Counted from the stretch's first letter, positions 1-9,967 are shown. The stretch is 64,000 bases of DNA from Candidatus Undinarchaeales archaeon (GCA_030753015.1 JASMDC010000012.1:1-64000), one strand, 5' to 3'. The notes: generated by a model not told the origin, from the letters alone. Program-made: numbers and translations.

Positions 1-2
1 TC

Positions 3-62
3 AACTGGGTGGTCGACCTGACTGTCGAAGAGGACAAGGGATTGGAGCCGAGAAAAGGTTAG
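3..62 (+). CDS. C-terminal tail of a gene entering from outside the window
   Basis: An open frame runs from the window edge to a TAG at 60-62 and ends in the acidic tail VEEDKGLEPRKG. Only about 19 residues are visible, so no family can be assigned. Codon choice is compatible with the GC-rich coding regions downstream. It could be chance, because any edge frame this short has a fair probability of being open. Confidence 0.35.
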   Translation, partial: NWVVDLTVEEDKGLEPRKG

Positions 63-163
63 TTATGCAACAAAGCATATTGGATGGTTGATTCTTAAAG
101 GTATCGAGCACGGCCCTGCCGACCGAAACCTTTTTGACCGTTGACTCCGGAAGCGACCGACAA

Positions 164-238
164 GGACCAGTGGTGTAGCCTGGATAGCATGGGGGCCTCC
201 GGAGCCTCAGATCGCGGGTTCGAATCCTGCCTGGTCCA
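164..238 (+). tRNA. tRNA-Arg (anticodon CCG)
   Basis: The cloverleaf folds by eye. The acceptor stem GGACCAG/CTGGTCC is perfect. The anticodon stem GGGGC/GCCTC encloses the seven-base loop CTCCGGA, giving anticodon CCG. The T arm is GCGGG-TTCGAAT-CCTGC. The discriminator base is A and CCA is not encoded. There is no intron. It should decode the CGG arginine codon, which is common in this GC-rich sequence. Confidence 0.93.
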
Positions 239-241
239 TTG

Positions 242-270
242 GAGGGCGTGTCCTTGTGGGGCGCGCCCTC
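242..270. terminator. Hairpin downstream of tRNA-Arg
   Basis: A nine-pair stem (GAGGGCGTG with CGCGCCCTC, one G-U pair) and an 11-base loop are followed by a pyrimidine-rich stretch. It lies just past the tRNA, between it and the convergent membrane-protein gene, so it could end transcription on either strand. Archaeal termination usually relies on T-runs, so the functional call is tentative. Confidence 0.35.
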
Positions 271-389
271 TTAGCCTTTCTCAATACCTCTCTTCTGCAG
301 GACAGCAAGCGTGCTCGATCGACGCACTCAAGATTGAACGATGGCAATAGTTGAAGAAAGATTCCTGCGGGAACGGTGTGGAGGGCCTA

Positions 390-707
390 CTACAGCCCCT
401 CGATGTTGTCCTTCCACTCGTCGAGCTTCTCCACGATGGCATCGGAGGTCTGGACGACATGGTCCTGGGTGAGCTCGAACACGTTGATGAGCGAGGACAT
501 GCCCAGGGCGGTGACGGCCAGGAGGGTCATGGCGGCCACGATCCCCATGATCAACTTACTGACGCGTAGGTCCTGGATGAAGGAGTCCACCGTGTACGGC
601 CCGCGGGGGACGTACGCCGAGGCGATGAGCGCGGCTAGAATGATGAAAACCACGGCCGTGATGGAGTAGACCTTGGACATGCTCGTCCGTCGTGCCATGT
701 TCTTCAT
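390..707 (-). CDS. Small two-span membrane protein, function unknown
   Basis: The product is about 100 residues with two hydrophobic segments (VYSITAVVFIILAALIASAY, then KLIMGIVAAMTLLAVTALG) and a charged C-terminus ending VEKLDEWKDNIEGL. The long ORF allows starts at 716, 707 or 698. The AT-rich TATA-like element at about 727-739 lies roughly 25-30 bases upstream of 707 and 698, so a nearly leaderless start at 707 is chosen. I do not recognise a family. It is divergent from the giant secreted-protein operon and shares its short intergenic region. Confidence 0.6.
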   Translation of the reverse strand: MKNMARRTSMSKVYSITAVVFIILAALIASAYVPRGPYTVDSFIQDLRVSKLIMGIVAAMTLLAVTALGMSSLINVFELTQDHVVQTSDAIVEKLDEWKDNIEGL

Positions 708-726
708 GCTGGACATTGCCTTGATT

Positions 727-739
727 ATTTAAAAAATAT
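727..739 (-). promoter_or_regulatory. TATA-like element for the small membrane protein gene
   Basis: The AT-rich run ATATTTTTTAAAT (minus strand) stands out in GC-rich DNA. Its distance to the ATG codons at 707/698 fits an archaeal TATA box serving a leaderless or near-leaderless mRNA. Confidence 0.45.
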
Positions 740-761
740 CCCCTCGCGGCCGCCGGAAAAG

Positions 762-770
762 CGTATATAG
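762..770 (+). promoter_or_regulatory. TATA box for the giant secreted-protein operon
   Basis: CGTATATAG lies about 36-44 bases upstream of the ATG at 806. Transcription would begin near 793. The purine-rich GGTGGTG at 794-800 then provides a ribosome-binding site five bases before the start. Confidence 0.55.
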
Positions 771-805
771 GTGAGCTGCTATATTCTATCCTTGGTGGTG
801 CGGGC

Positions 806-3800
806 ATGAGCGGGGATGGTCTAGTGCGTGCACGAGCAGGCCTTTTACTCGTCGTTCTTCTCGTCCTGCTCACACCAGTCCAGGCAGGATGCCGTCGTGG
901 CCAGGACTTCAGTGGTGTATCCCAGCAGGTCGAGTACCGCGACGGCAGCATGTGGTGCACTAACCTCTGGTACCGCTATAACAACGGTCACTGGGAGGTG
1001 AAGGGCAAGGGCCTCTCGAGCAGCTACAACGACGTGGGCAGCAGCTTCGTCCGGCGCAAGGAGAGCGGGATGTGTGACATCTACAAGCGTATCACCCGCG
1101 CGCTGCGCAACGCAGACCTCGATGCGGGCGCCCGTGTCCTCTGGAGAACGATGCACGGTGAGGATGGCGACGACGACGTCATCATCTACAACGACTACCG
1201 CGGGAAGGAGATGGAGGTCGACGACGACACGAGCCTCACCGAGGGGGGATTCAGGGGTATCATCGGCCGCAGCCTCAGGGCTTGCCCGAAGCCGACGCCC
1301 ATACCGACCCCGACACCCAAGCCGACCCCGACTCCAACGCCCAAACCGACACCTACTCCTACACCGAAGCCGACGCCCACACCGACACCCCGTCCTCCCG
1401 CACGCCACCGCTTGGCGATCCCAGACGGGTACAACCAAGGAATCCCTCACGATCCCCCGGACGGTGCCGGCGGTGTGTCCCCCGACGACATACGTGGGCT
1501 TGATATAGGTTCTATGACAGCGCCCTCGACCCGACCCGTCCCGCTCGGTGCACCAGAGGTACCGTGCACGGGCCAGACGTACGACAACATGGCTGACTAT
1601 CTTGACGCTATGGCGGCCACCTATGAGGCGCTCGCTATCCACTATACCGCCATCGCCGCCGACCTGATCGTCGTGGAGGACGGATTGGGCCAGCAGTGCG
1701 ATATGTGCTCGAAAGCCCTCGGAAGTGTGAAAGGTCTCGGGTTCGGTCCGTGCGATCCGGCCCTCACGGGCGAGGGCCTCACCGCTGCAGCGGTCGCAGC
1801 GAACACGACGCTCGGTCCGTCCCTCTGCCACAAGGCCGCCGAGCGGAGGTGCGAGCCCCGGGCGCTCAAGGAGTGCCTGCCTGAGGGCGCTGGCGTTACT
1901 GAGGGGCCGATCCCGCTCCCCCCGTCGACGGAGCGGGAGGGCGAAAAGCTCCTCCTCCCCATCCCAGGGATGAAGGAGGATCAGGACAAGAGCTATGCAT
2001 CGGACACGGGAATGGACGCCCACGCTCCCGTGGGCACGCCCATCCAGGCGGTTGCGGACGGGGCCCTCATATACAGCGAGGAGGGGCACACGCCCTGGAA
2101 CCGGCCGCCGGACACCCCCAACACCATCCTCATCAGGCTCGACAAGCCGGTCACCTTCAAGCAGAAGACCTACTATTTCGTCTGGTACGCCCACCTCGCG
2201 AGCCTGGCCTTTGAGGTGAAGGACGGTGGCGAGGAACGGCCCGTCCGTCGGGGCGAGCGGCTCGGTACAACGGGCATCGGGAACAAGGTCCCTCACGTCC
2301 ATTTCGGGATCATCGTCCATCGCAGCCAGGGGCCAGGCCTCTTCATGAAGCCTGAGGACATCCACGAGTACTACTGGGGCACGGCGAGTTCGCCCTCTGC
2401 GGATCGGACGGGAGCTGGTGTCGCAGGTGAGGGATATCCCGCGTGCTGCCTCGACCAGACATTTGACAAGGCAACGAACAAGGTCGTCGAGGAACGATGG
2501 AACGTGTATACCGGTACCGGTCAGTTCCTGGACAAGGACTGCGTCCAGGTCCAGGCGGCGTTCGAGCGGGCGGACCGCTACCATCGCTACACTAAGAAGA
2601 CCCTCGATGAATGCAAGGCGCATTGTGGGAACGCTGATGGTGCCCGCTGCTGTGGGCTCCACTGCTTCGATGGGTTCCGGTGTGACACGTCCAAGTCATA
2701 CCCGTACAAATGTACCGCCGTGGCCACGCCCACACCGGTACCGACCGCAACGCCCACGCCTGCCCCCGGTGCTTCCCCGACGCCGCTCCCCGCCCCTGAA
2801 CCGATCATCGATCCGCTACCCGAGCCCGAGCGCGTCCGCTCGAGCGGTCAGGTAGCGGCCGCTGTACGCTGTCCTCTCTGCGTGGCCGTTCCCTGCGCCT
2901 ATGCTGTGGCCTGCGAAGTGGGCTCACCGTCGTCCGACGACCGGTGCGACACCAGTGGTTCCTGCGGTGACATCGTCCGGGCCGGAGCAGCGACAGGGCT
3001 CCGAGGGGGCTACACATGCACCGCCGATCCCGAGAAGGGCGATCCCTGCTGCATCAAGGAAGGAGCGACCTGTCCGTCCTCGTGCAGCGTGTGCAAGACC
3101 GTGCGGACCTCAGTGGTGACGGCCGGCTCCCGTACGGTGGTGACCCTGCCAACGTCCCTGGCCATGTGCCAGCGCGTCTTTGCCGACCTAAAGGACGCGT
3201 GCACCGTGGACGGCTCCGACGTCATCACCGGCAAGACGCTGGACCCGTGTGCCACTCGGGACCGCGTGACCGTTGTCAGGGAACGGCTCGAGGAGCTCGT
3301 CACCAACCTCGGTACAGCTGCCAGGGAGCTGAGAGCAATGGCCCAGGGCGTGCGGGGCTCGCTCCGCAACGGCGTGCCTCCCGACGGGACGGAAGGTCAG
3401 GTAGAGCGTATGATGGACGCGCTCTCGGGCGAGGGCTGGGACGGTGCGTCCGTGACGGCGTTCCAGCACGACCTCACCAGGATCCTCACCTTAGCCGGTG
3501 GCCCCCTTATCCGGGACGTGGGCGGGGCCATGCCCTCCGCGGGTGCTGGTGGAGCAGGTGCTCCGGGCTCGTGGCGTGACGCTTCCGCACCGTACACGCC
3601 CACAGAGGATACCTGGCGCCGGTCCGAGGTTAGTACTGCTGCCGGAGAGGAGATGAAGCGCGCGGTCGTCCGGTACCGCGGCAGCGACGAATGGGCCACG
3701 TTCTGTGGCCGCTACGCCCAGACAGCTGGGAGGTACCCCGTGGACACCTCGGCCATCGAGTCCAAGGCACCCGGTGTGGGATGTGGGGGCCCCATGGGGC

Positions 3801-6800
3801 GGTGCGAGTCCGCGCTCGAGGCCGGTGGCGAGGTGGCGCTGGGCAACAGTGATCGATGGTCGACAACCCATCTCGAGGCCTTACAGGCCCTGGCCGGTCT
3901 GGACACCAAGAAGCTCTTCATCGACGCGCGGGAATGCTTCAGGTACGCAACGACGGATCCTCCGGACGGTCCGGGGGATTCCGACGATGGAGGTGGGGAA
4001 CTGGCGCCTGGCCAGTGCTCTGAGGGCTGTGCGCTCTGCTTCGGCTCACGGGACTCGCACTGCCACCCCCAGCTCAGCCTGTGCGTGTGCCGCACTGCGA
4101 GCGGTCGACATACCATCGACCTCGGCTGCACACCGGGCCCGGGCGAGGACGACCTGGCGCTCGCTCGTGAGTGCTGTGCAGCGGAGCGGTCCGGACCTTC
4201 GCGGGAGGAGAAGGGGGATGAGGGCCTGCTCGTACTGCGCGAGAGCGCTGTCGGTTCGGACGCCGACCATGCCGTGTGCCAGAGCCCGGCAGAGGCCGCG
4301 AAGGCCACCTTCGACGTGTGCGATAGCAAGAGCTCGCCGACGGGACTGTGCTGCCTCGACGGGCTCAAGGAGAGCCCGGTCGGGAAGGATGAATGCAAGG
4401 AGCGGCTGAACCTCACATGCGAGGAGGAGTGCCTCAGGATCCATGCTGACGACACCCGGGCCGCTCGGCGGTGCGTCCGCAACTGCACGCTCCCCGAAGA
4501 CGGCACCGCACCTGAACCCACGCCCGATGTACCAGCGCCCGATGACGCTGACAACGCGACCCTGGAGTGCAAGCAGGCGTGCCTTCGGGACAACGACGAT
4601 GACGCTACGGCGGCCCTCACCTGCATGCGGGGCTGCGGGGGCGACCTCGCCTGTGAGGACACTTGTTCCAAGGAACGGCCGGACCCCGTGCTCCTCCGGC
4701 CCTGTCTCGAGGCATGTGTCGGCTGGGGTGACGGCTCGGCGAACGTCACATGCGAGGAGGGCTGCATCATCAAGTTCGGGGCCGGTTCTTCCAACGCCAA
4801 GATATGCGTCAGCAGGTGCGGTGAGGTGGACGTGACCTGCGAGGAGCGGTGTCTGCGCGAGGGCGACGAGCTCGCAGTAACAGGGGAAGAGCGGACCACA
4901 TGGATCAGCTCCTGTCTCGTCGGATGCGGGAAGAGCCCCGGGTGCATGGATGTGTGTCGCGAGCGGTTCCCCCTCGACGAGACGGCACGTCGGTCGTGCG
5001 AGGTGGCCTGCGAACCGCCCAACAGCACGGTATCCTGCATCCAGAACTGCACAGCCTCGGGCGGCGACGAGCACGAGTGCGTCCGGCTCTGCAAGGCTCT
5101 GGCCCCCGACGTCACCGTTTCCGGTGTGGCGCTCACGCGTGGAACGACGCCCGCCCGGACCTTCCTCGCCAACGAGACCGTCCGGGTCCATGCCCAGGTG
5201 AACAACACGGGCAACTACACGTTCGCTGGCCGTGCCATCGTCCAGATGCGTATAATCGGCGATTGTGACTGCCCGACCTGCCCTGAGGACTATGCCTGCG
5301 GGTGCACGTGCGAAGAGGAGGTCAGGACCCTCCGCGAGCTATCGGTCCCCAGCCTTGCTCCGGGCAAGGGCATCGCCTATCTGTCCGATCCGGTGACGCT
5401 CGAACCGTCGCTGGCCAACAAGACCGTTCAGCTCCGTGTAGAGGTCGTGGGCCCCGACGCCACGACAGTAGCTATTGGCGAGGGTCCACTGGTGCACATC
5501 GTCGAGATGGGTGACGTTTCGGTCACGCACGCATCGTTCATCGAGACGGCCGAGGGCGCCGAGGTGACCGCAGGGCATCCGGGCATGGACATCTCGGGCA
5601 GGGTACGCTTCTCGACCCGCTTGTTCCCCGTGCTGGTGGAAGCCTACACGATCATCGGCGACAACCAGGAACTGATGGGGACAAGGAACGCTCTGATGGT
5701 CGAGCGACCAGGAGCGACATCCCTTCGATGCGATGGCGGCGATCTCTCACGCCTCGAGAAGAGCGGTCTACGTCGATGTGCTCCCTACCGGGAGTTCGTG
5801 GAACGGGAGCTTGAGATTTTCGACCTCCAGGGACGTATCGATCCGCTGATGGTCATGGCCCTCATGATGCAGGAGTCCTCGTGCAATCCCGACGTGAACT
5901 GCGGAGGTATCATGCAGGTCGACCATCCATGCCGGGTGGAGAAGGACTCCCCGCTATACTGCGCATGCAAGGGCGATGCGGAGCTCGGTATCAACCTCGG
6001 AACGAAGCTCCTGCGCGACCGACTGGACCGCGCCGTGCTCCGGGGTGCTGCCGAGGAGGAGGCGCTCACGTTCGTGCTCTTCGGCTATAACCGCGGGATG
6101 GCGGCCATGGACGATGCCATCAAGAACAGAAAGGCGGGTGCCACGGTGTTCGAGGCCATGATGGGTGCGTGCGAGAAGTGGTACGGACCGGGGACGTCGT
6201 GGGACAATATCGACTATTATTGCCGACGCCAAGGGATGGGCCCCCACTATCCCGAGATCGTGTTCGAGCGGTTCCGGAAGGCCTGCGGTGAGATCGGCGG
6301 TACGGTCACAGAGGGCGGGGGCACCGTCACCGACCTCGAGGTGCTCACCCATCCTCTGTCGCTCACGGATGATCATCTGGGATTGGTGCTCCACCTCGGT
6401 GTACGCCTGAGCGACGGTGGCGGGAGGACGCTCGTAGAGACCGTGCTGGACGAGCAGGGGTTCGATCCCGGTCGGTGCGAGGGACGGGCCATGACGACCT
6501 GGTGCGTCCAGGAACGGGCGAGGGTGCGGCTCGGGTACCCTCAGGCCTACCTGGAGGTGCGTCGGCCTACGGTCCGTATAAAGGAGGCGGCCTTCCTCGA
6601 CGCGGATGGTCTGGCGACGGCACGGGCAGGTGCCGGTGAACAGGTCACCTATGAGATGACGCTCGAGAACCGGGAGCTGGTCCCATTCTCCGGCACCATG
6701 ACGGCAGTGGCCCGGTGGCCCGACGGTACGAACATTACCGGTTCTTCGGTCCACCGCATCGTCGATTCACTGGAGCGCGGTGAGCCTGTCACCCTCGGTT

Positions 6801-7132
6801 CGCTGCCCTTCCCGGCCTTCGCGGACCCGGCCGGGGGCGATGCCATGGCCATCCACGTCACCGTCCGGGACGTAGAGGGTCGGATCTGGCTCGACGAGGA
6901 CGTGGACCCCGCGCTATTCCCATTCTCCACGCTCACACAGCGGGAGGACGAAGAGGATGACGTGGCGGACGGACGGCGGCGCGATATCGAGACCACCTTC
7001 ATCGTCGGCAGCTGCCGGCTCGAGGTGCTCTGCGAGGGTTGCCTGCCCACGTGCGAGCTGCACATCGACCGGGCCACCTGCGGTCTGGTGACCCGCCGAT
7101 GCGGGTGCACCTGTGATACCGGGGGGGGATGA
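806..7132 (+). CDS. Giant exported protein with M23-like and SLT lysozyme-like domains and a cysteine repeat array
   Basis: The product has 2108 residues. Seen in order: an N-terminal hydrophobic export segment (about 9-28); a Cys-containing unknown domain; a Pro-Thr linker (about 160-198); an M23/LytM-like domain (about 385-515) with D400, D404, H463 and the HVH pair at 497/499; a second Pro-Thr linker (about 638-675); Cys-rich regions; seven tandem CxxxC-CxxxC units (about 1200-1430); a CARDB-like beta domain; an SLT/lysozyme-like domain (about 1660-1830) with MMQESSCNP (catalytic Glu about 1690), GGIMQVD and GYNRG; and C-terminal beta-rich domains. Such domains cleave peptidoglycan in bacteria, which archaea lack, so the substrate is unknown. 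It is the first gene of a three-gene operon. The canonical first zinc His of the M23 domain is Asp here. Confidence 0.85.
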   Translation: MSGDGLVRARAGLLLVVLLVLLTPVQAGCRRGQDFSGVSQQVEYRDGSMWCTNLWYRYNNGHWEVKGKGLSSSYNDVGSSFVRRKESGMCDIYKRITRALRNADLDAGARVLWRTMHGEDGDDDVIIYNDYRGKEMEVDDDTSLTEGGFRGIIGRSLRACPKPTPIPTPTPKPTPTPTPKPTPTPTPKPTPTPTPRPPARHRLAIPDGYNQGIPHDPPDGAGGVSPDDIRGLDIGSMTAPSTRPVPLGAPEVPCTGQTYDNMADYLDAMAATYEALAIHYTAIAADLIVVEDGLGQQCDMCSKALGSVKGLGFGPCDPALTGEGLTAAAVAANTTLGPSLCHKAAERRCEPRALKECLPEGAGVTEGPIPLPPSTEREGEKLLLPIPGMKEDQDKSYASDTGMDAHAPVGTPIQAVADGALIYSEEGHTPWNRPPDTPNTILIRLDKPVTFKQKTYYFVWYAHLASLAFEVKDGGEERPVRRGERLGTTGIGNKVPHVHFGIIVHRSQGPGLFMKPEDIHEYYWGTASSPSADRTGAGVAGEGYPACCLDQTFDKATNKVVEERWNVYTGTGQFLDKDCVQVQAAFERADRYHRYTKKTLDECKAHCGNADGARCCGLHCFDGFRCDTSKSYPYKCTAVATPTPVPTATPTPAPGASPTPLPAPEPIIDPLPEPERVRSSGQVAAAVRCPLCVAVPCAYAVACEVGSPSSDDRCDTSGSCGDIVRAGAATGLRGGYTCTADPEKGDPCCIKEGATCPSSCSVCKTVRTSVVTAGSRTVVTLPTSLAMCQRVFADLKDACTVDGSDVITGKTLDPCATRDRVTVVRERLEELVTNLGTAARELRAMAQGVRGSLRNGVPPDGTEGQVERMMDALSGEGWDGASVTAFQHDLTRILTLAGGPLIRDVGGAMPSAGAGGAGAPGSWRDASAPYTPTEDTWRRSEVSTAAGEEMKRAVVRYRGSDEWATFCGRYAQTAGRYPVDTSAIESKAPGVGCGGPMGRCESALEAGGEVALGNSDRWSTTHLEALQALAGLDTKKLFIDARECFRYATTDPPDGPGDSDDGGGELAPGQCSEGCALCFGSRDSHCHPQLSLCVCRTASGRHTIDLGCTPGPGEDDLALARECCAAERSGPSREEKGDEGLLVLRESAVGSDADHAVCQSPAEAAKATFDVCDSKSSPTGLCCLDGLKESPVGKDECKERLNLTCEEECLRIHADDTRAARRCVRNCTLPEDGTAPEPTPDVPAPDDADNATLECKQACLRDNDDDATAALTCMRGCGGDLACEDTCSKERPDPVLLRPCLEACVGWGDGSANVTCEEGCIIKFGAGSSNAKICVSRCGEVDVTCEERCLREGDELAVTGEERTTWISSCLVGCGKSPGCMDVCRERFPLDETARRSCEVACEPPNSTVSCIQNCTASGGDEHECVRLCKALAPDVTVSGVALTRGTTPARTFLANETVRVHAQVNNTGNYTFAGRAIVQMRIIGDCDCPTCPEDYACGCTCEEEVRTLRELSVPSLAPGKGIAYLSDPVTLEPSLANKTVQLRVEVVGPDATTVAIGEGPLVHIVEMGDVSVTHASFIETAEGAEVTAGHPGMDISGRVRFSTRLFPVLVEAYTIIGDNQELMGTRNALMVERPGATSLRCDGGDLSRLEKSGLRRCAPYREFVERELEIFDLQGRIDPLMVMALMMQESSCNPDVNCGGIMQVDHPCRVEKDSPLYCACKGDAELGINLGTKLLRDRLDRAVLRGAAEEEALTFVLFGYNRGMAAMDDAIKNRKAGATVFEAMMGACEKWYGPGTSWDNIDYYCRRQGMGPHYPEIVFERFRKACGEIGGTVTEGGGTVTDLEVLTHPLSLTDDHLGLVLHLGVRLSDGGGRTLVETVLDEQGFDPGRCEGRAMTTWCVQERARVRLGYPQAYLEVRRPTVRIKEAAFLDADGLATARAGAGEQVTYEMTLENRELVPFSGTMTAVARWPDGTNITGSSVHRIVDSLERGEPVTLGSLPFPAFADPAGGDAMAIHVTVRDVEGRIWLDEDVDPALFPFSTLTQREDEEDDVADGRRRDIETTFIVGSCRLEVLCEGCLPTCELHIDRATCGLVTRRCGCTCDTGGG

Positions 7133-9967
7133 ATGGTGCGTGAAGGTCTCGGGAGCGGACGGGTGGCAGTAGCACTAGTGGCAATGCTGGTCGCGCTCGT
7201 TCACGCCGGTGCTCCTGTCGCGTCGGTGGTCACGGAAAGTGTGGACATCTCATTGTTGGAAGTTCAGGAGGTGGACGTCGTGTTCTCACTGCCTCCCGAG
7301 GACGCTGCCGCTCTCGACGATGCGGACCTCGCGGCCCGGTGCATCACAGCCGTGCCATCGCTCACATGCCGTCCCGAGAGGGACGAGGCCTCGGGGCGCA
7401 TCACGTTCGACGTGTCCGGCGAGCCGGTCTTCGGGCTCGAGGAGCTCACCTGGCGCGAGGGGACCGACGGTACCGTCCTTCGCCTCAAGCTCTCCTTCGA
7501 GTACCGCCCCGTCCAGTTCGCAATGGCACCCGGGCTTCTGGCGGACCGGCGGGACCTCACCATCCGCTATCCGTCCCACCGGGCGGTCGTGGAGGACCTG
7601 CGGGACATGCCCACCTTCTCTACCTTCATCCTCTCCGGCCCCGAGGGAACGCTCGACCTGCCCGACGATGTGGAGGGATGGGCACGTGAGCTTGTCATCG
7701 GCGATGCTCTCCTTCTCCCGCAGCTCCCGGGTGCGCTGTGCGTCGCTGCCGTCGTTCGCGAGGGCGAGCCCCGGCCCGTACTGAACGCTCTCTCGCCGGG
7801 ATGCACGCCCTTCCCACTCTCCACAACGGGGCTGATCGCTGGCGGTGACGCCGAGCTGGTCGTGGTATCGGTCAGGACAGGTGGAGACGATATAGAGCTC
7901 GTCTCGTCGCGCGTCCCCCTCTCCCTCGAGCAGCCGGACATAGTGGTGGCGGTCCGACCGGACGGTGATGTCGTGACCGGGCCCGCTTTCGATGTGGACG
8001 TTCGTGTCGACGGCCCCGTGGACGCGTGCGAGGTCTCGCTGGTGGACCTTGAAGGGAACAGGATGGAGCATCTCTCGCTCACCACCTGCGGCAGGATCAG
8101 GCTGAGCACAGCGAAGCTCGAGCCGGGACGCTATCTGGTACGCGCCAGGGCAACGCGCGGGGATCTCGAAGGTATCGGTACTGCTGTTGTGACCTTCGTC
8201 GCAACCCGGACCGAAGGTGTCGTGTTCACGACCGACAAGGACGTGTACGCGGCAGGCGAGACCGTGTCGGTGTACCCCGAGCGGGAAGGGGACGTATGTG
8301 AGGTGACGATCTCGGACATGGACGGCGCCACCGTGACGCGGACGAGCGCAGGCGGCTGCGCGCCGGCCCAGCTCGCACTGGACGAGGCGCTCGAGCCCGG
8401 CACTTATGAGGTGCGCACCGAGCTGTTCCAAGGAGGTTCCATCGTGGCGACCGGTGTCAAGACCGTCGAGGTCGTCGACTGGCAACCGCGACGGGGTAGC
8501 GTCCACTCCACCCTGTGCTTCGGCGGTTCGTTGCCCGTGCTCGACACCAGCATCCCATGCATCGGCCCGCGCATGATGTGCCATCCGACCTCCGAGTCCA
8601 TCCCGCTCTGTCTGTGCTTCGATGCGGACGGACGCCCCCGTGACGTGTGCGAGTACCGCGATACGTGTGTCCCGGACCAAGGTGCCGACGCCAGTGTATG
8701 CAAACCCCCCCCGTCGACGATGTCCCCCTTCACCGTGATCCGTTCCCGTGGAAGGTGTGTGGCGAAGCGCGGTCTGGAGACGCTCTCCTGCGTCGAGGTG
8801 GGCGAGCTGTGCACGGGTACGTGCGTGTGCCTGGACCCGTCGGACCGTGCTCTCTCTCCCTGCACTGCGGGGCAGGCGTGCACGCTGACAGGCTGCCGTG
8901 ACCCCGCGTTCGTGTTCGAGGTCAAGGGATTCGATCCCATCCACGTGCGCACCGGTGCGGTGGCGGAGGAGGTACAGCTCACCTGGAAGGGGGTCGTGAA
9001 GGTGGGTGAACGTCTGGATGACAAGCGTGTGCGCGAGCAGCTGACCGCGTCCGCCTTCCTGGGCGGTACCGGAGGTACGGCGCCCGAGACGTCGTTCGAC
9101 GCATCCCGTAACGAGTGGACATTCACCTCGGGCTTCACCCACCACCTCGAGCCAGGGCGGTACGACGCCTTCCTCATGCTGAGCGTGGGGGATGATATGC
9201 TCCTCGTGCGCCGGCCCTTCGAGATGTGGTACCCGCTGGAGAAGAGCGAGCTCGACATGGAGGTGGTGTCCGTGAAACCGCGTCGCCTCTCCATAGCGGA
9301 CGTGGAGCAGGGAGCGACCGTCCAGTTGAACGTGCGCATCTCCGATGGTTCGGGCGCTCCCGTGCCCTTCGTACCCGCTTCGGCCATGACCGCGACCGTG
9401 GGCGACGAGGAGGGTGGGGTGCGCGCGGACGTGACCTCTGCCGGGTACGAACGCCACACCGGCCTCTGGACTGTTGTGGTGTACCTCCGGGGCGTTTCGA
9501 CCATGTCCGATCACCTAACCCTGTCGGTAGGCCACCTCGGCCGGACGGGCCAGGCACGGACCCGGCTCGATATCCTCGAGCGCATCCCCCTCTCACTGGA
9601 CATCATCCGGGTGGAGCCGGGGACGCAGGAGGACCCGTTGTTCCTGCTCCTGGCGGGCCTCGGGTTCGACATGGACGTGCTCATGGACCTGGAGGGCGGC
9701 GACCGGATCTCTGCCGACAGCTTCACCGTCATGGTGGGCGACCACGACGTGAGCGAAGCGATATCCTACATCTACAGGACGAGCGTCGGCGTCCGCCTCC
9801 ATCTATCCAGTGCCCGCCTATGCCCCACACCCGACCGCCCCATGCCCCTTGACGTGGTGGTGACCGTCCGGGACGCGACCACCGGCGAGGAAGCGTCCGC
9901 CACGTCCCGCATCAGGCTCTCGGGGAATCCCGGGAACTGGCGGTCGCTAGAGGGGGTGAGCTGCTGA
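7133..9967 (+). CDS. Large exported beta-rich protein, function unknown
   Basis: The product has 944 residues and a clear signal peptide (hydrophobic run VAVALVAMLVALVHAGAPVA). The body looks like serial beta-sandwich domains. One stretch (FTTDKDVYAAGETVSVYPE) resembles the MG2-type domain of macroglobulin-like proteins. A Cys-rich insert lies at about residues 455-590. There is no obvious C-terminal membrane anchor. Its ATG follows the TGA of the upstream giant gene without a gap, and its own TGA overlaps the next ATG by one base, so the three genes are one transcriptional unit. I do not recognise the whole protein. Partnership with the lysozyme-like protein is inferred from context. Confidence 0.8.
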   Translation: MVREGLGSGRVAVALVAMLVALVHAGAPVASVVTESVDISLLEVQEVDVVFSLPPEDAAALDDADLAARCITAVPSLTCRPERDEASGRITFDVSGEPVFGLEELTWREGTDGTVLRLKLSFEYRPVQFAMAPGLLADRRDLTIRYPSHRAVVEDLRDMPTFSTFILSGPEGTLDLPDDVEGWARELVIGDALLLPQLPGALCVAAVVREGEPRPVLNALSPGCTPFPLSTTGLIAGGDAELVVVSVRTGGDDIELVSSRVPLSLEQPDIVVAVRPDGDVVTGPAFDVDVRVDGPVDACEVSLVDLEGNRMEHLSLTTCGRIRLSTAKLEPGRYLVRARATRGDLEGIGTAVVTFVATRTEGVVFTTDKDVYAAGETVSVYPEREGDVCEVTISDMDGATVTRTSAGGCAPAQLALDEALEPGTYEVRTELFQGGSIVATGVKTVEVVDWQPRRGSVHSTLCFGGSLPVLDTSIPCIGPRMMCHPTSESIPLCLCFDADGRPRDVCEYRDTCVPDQGADASVCKPPPSTMSPFTVIRSRGRCVAKRGLETLSCVEVGELCTGTCVCLDPSDRALSPCTAGQACTLTGCRDPAFVFEVKGFDPIHVRTGAVAEEVQLTWKGVVKVGERLDDKRVREQLTASAFLGGTGGTAPETSFDASRNEWTFTSGFTHHLEPGRYDAFLMLSVGDDMLLVRRPFEMWYPLEKSELDMEVVSVKPRRLSIADVEQGATVQLNVRISDGSGAPVPFVPASAMTATVGDEEGGVRADVTSAGYERHTGLWTVVVYLRGVSTMSDHLTLSVGHLGRTGQARTRLDILERIPLSLDIIRVEPGTQEDPLFLLLAGLGFDMDVLMDLEGGDRISADSFTVMVGDHDVSEAISYIYRTSVGVRLHLSSARLCPTPDRPMPLDVVVTVRDATTGEEASATSRIRLSGNPGNWRSLEGVSC

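Noticed and set aside
1279-1400. Short repeat CCGACNCC as a possible CRISPR or satellite
   Set aside because: It encodes the Pro-Thr linker of the giant secreted protein; units lack spacers and fixed length.
845-2662. 605-residue minus-strand ORF opposite the giant protein
   Set aside because: It is a shadow of the plus-strand gene: low-complexity Arg/Gly-rich composition, no domain, and it overlaps a gene with signal peptide and clear domains.
7286-9514. 742-residue minus-strand ORF
   Set aside because: Long only because GC-rich codons avoid stops on the opposite strand. Composition is His/Arg/Gly-rich with no recognisable motif, while the plus strand has a signal peptide and coupled starts.
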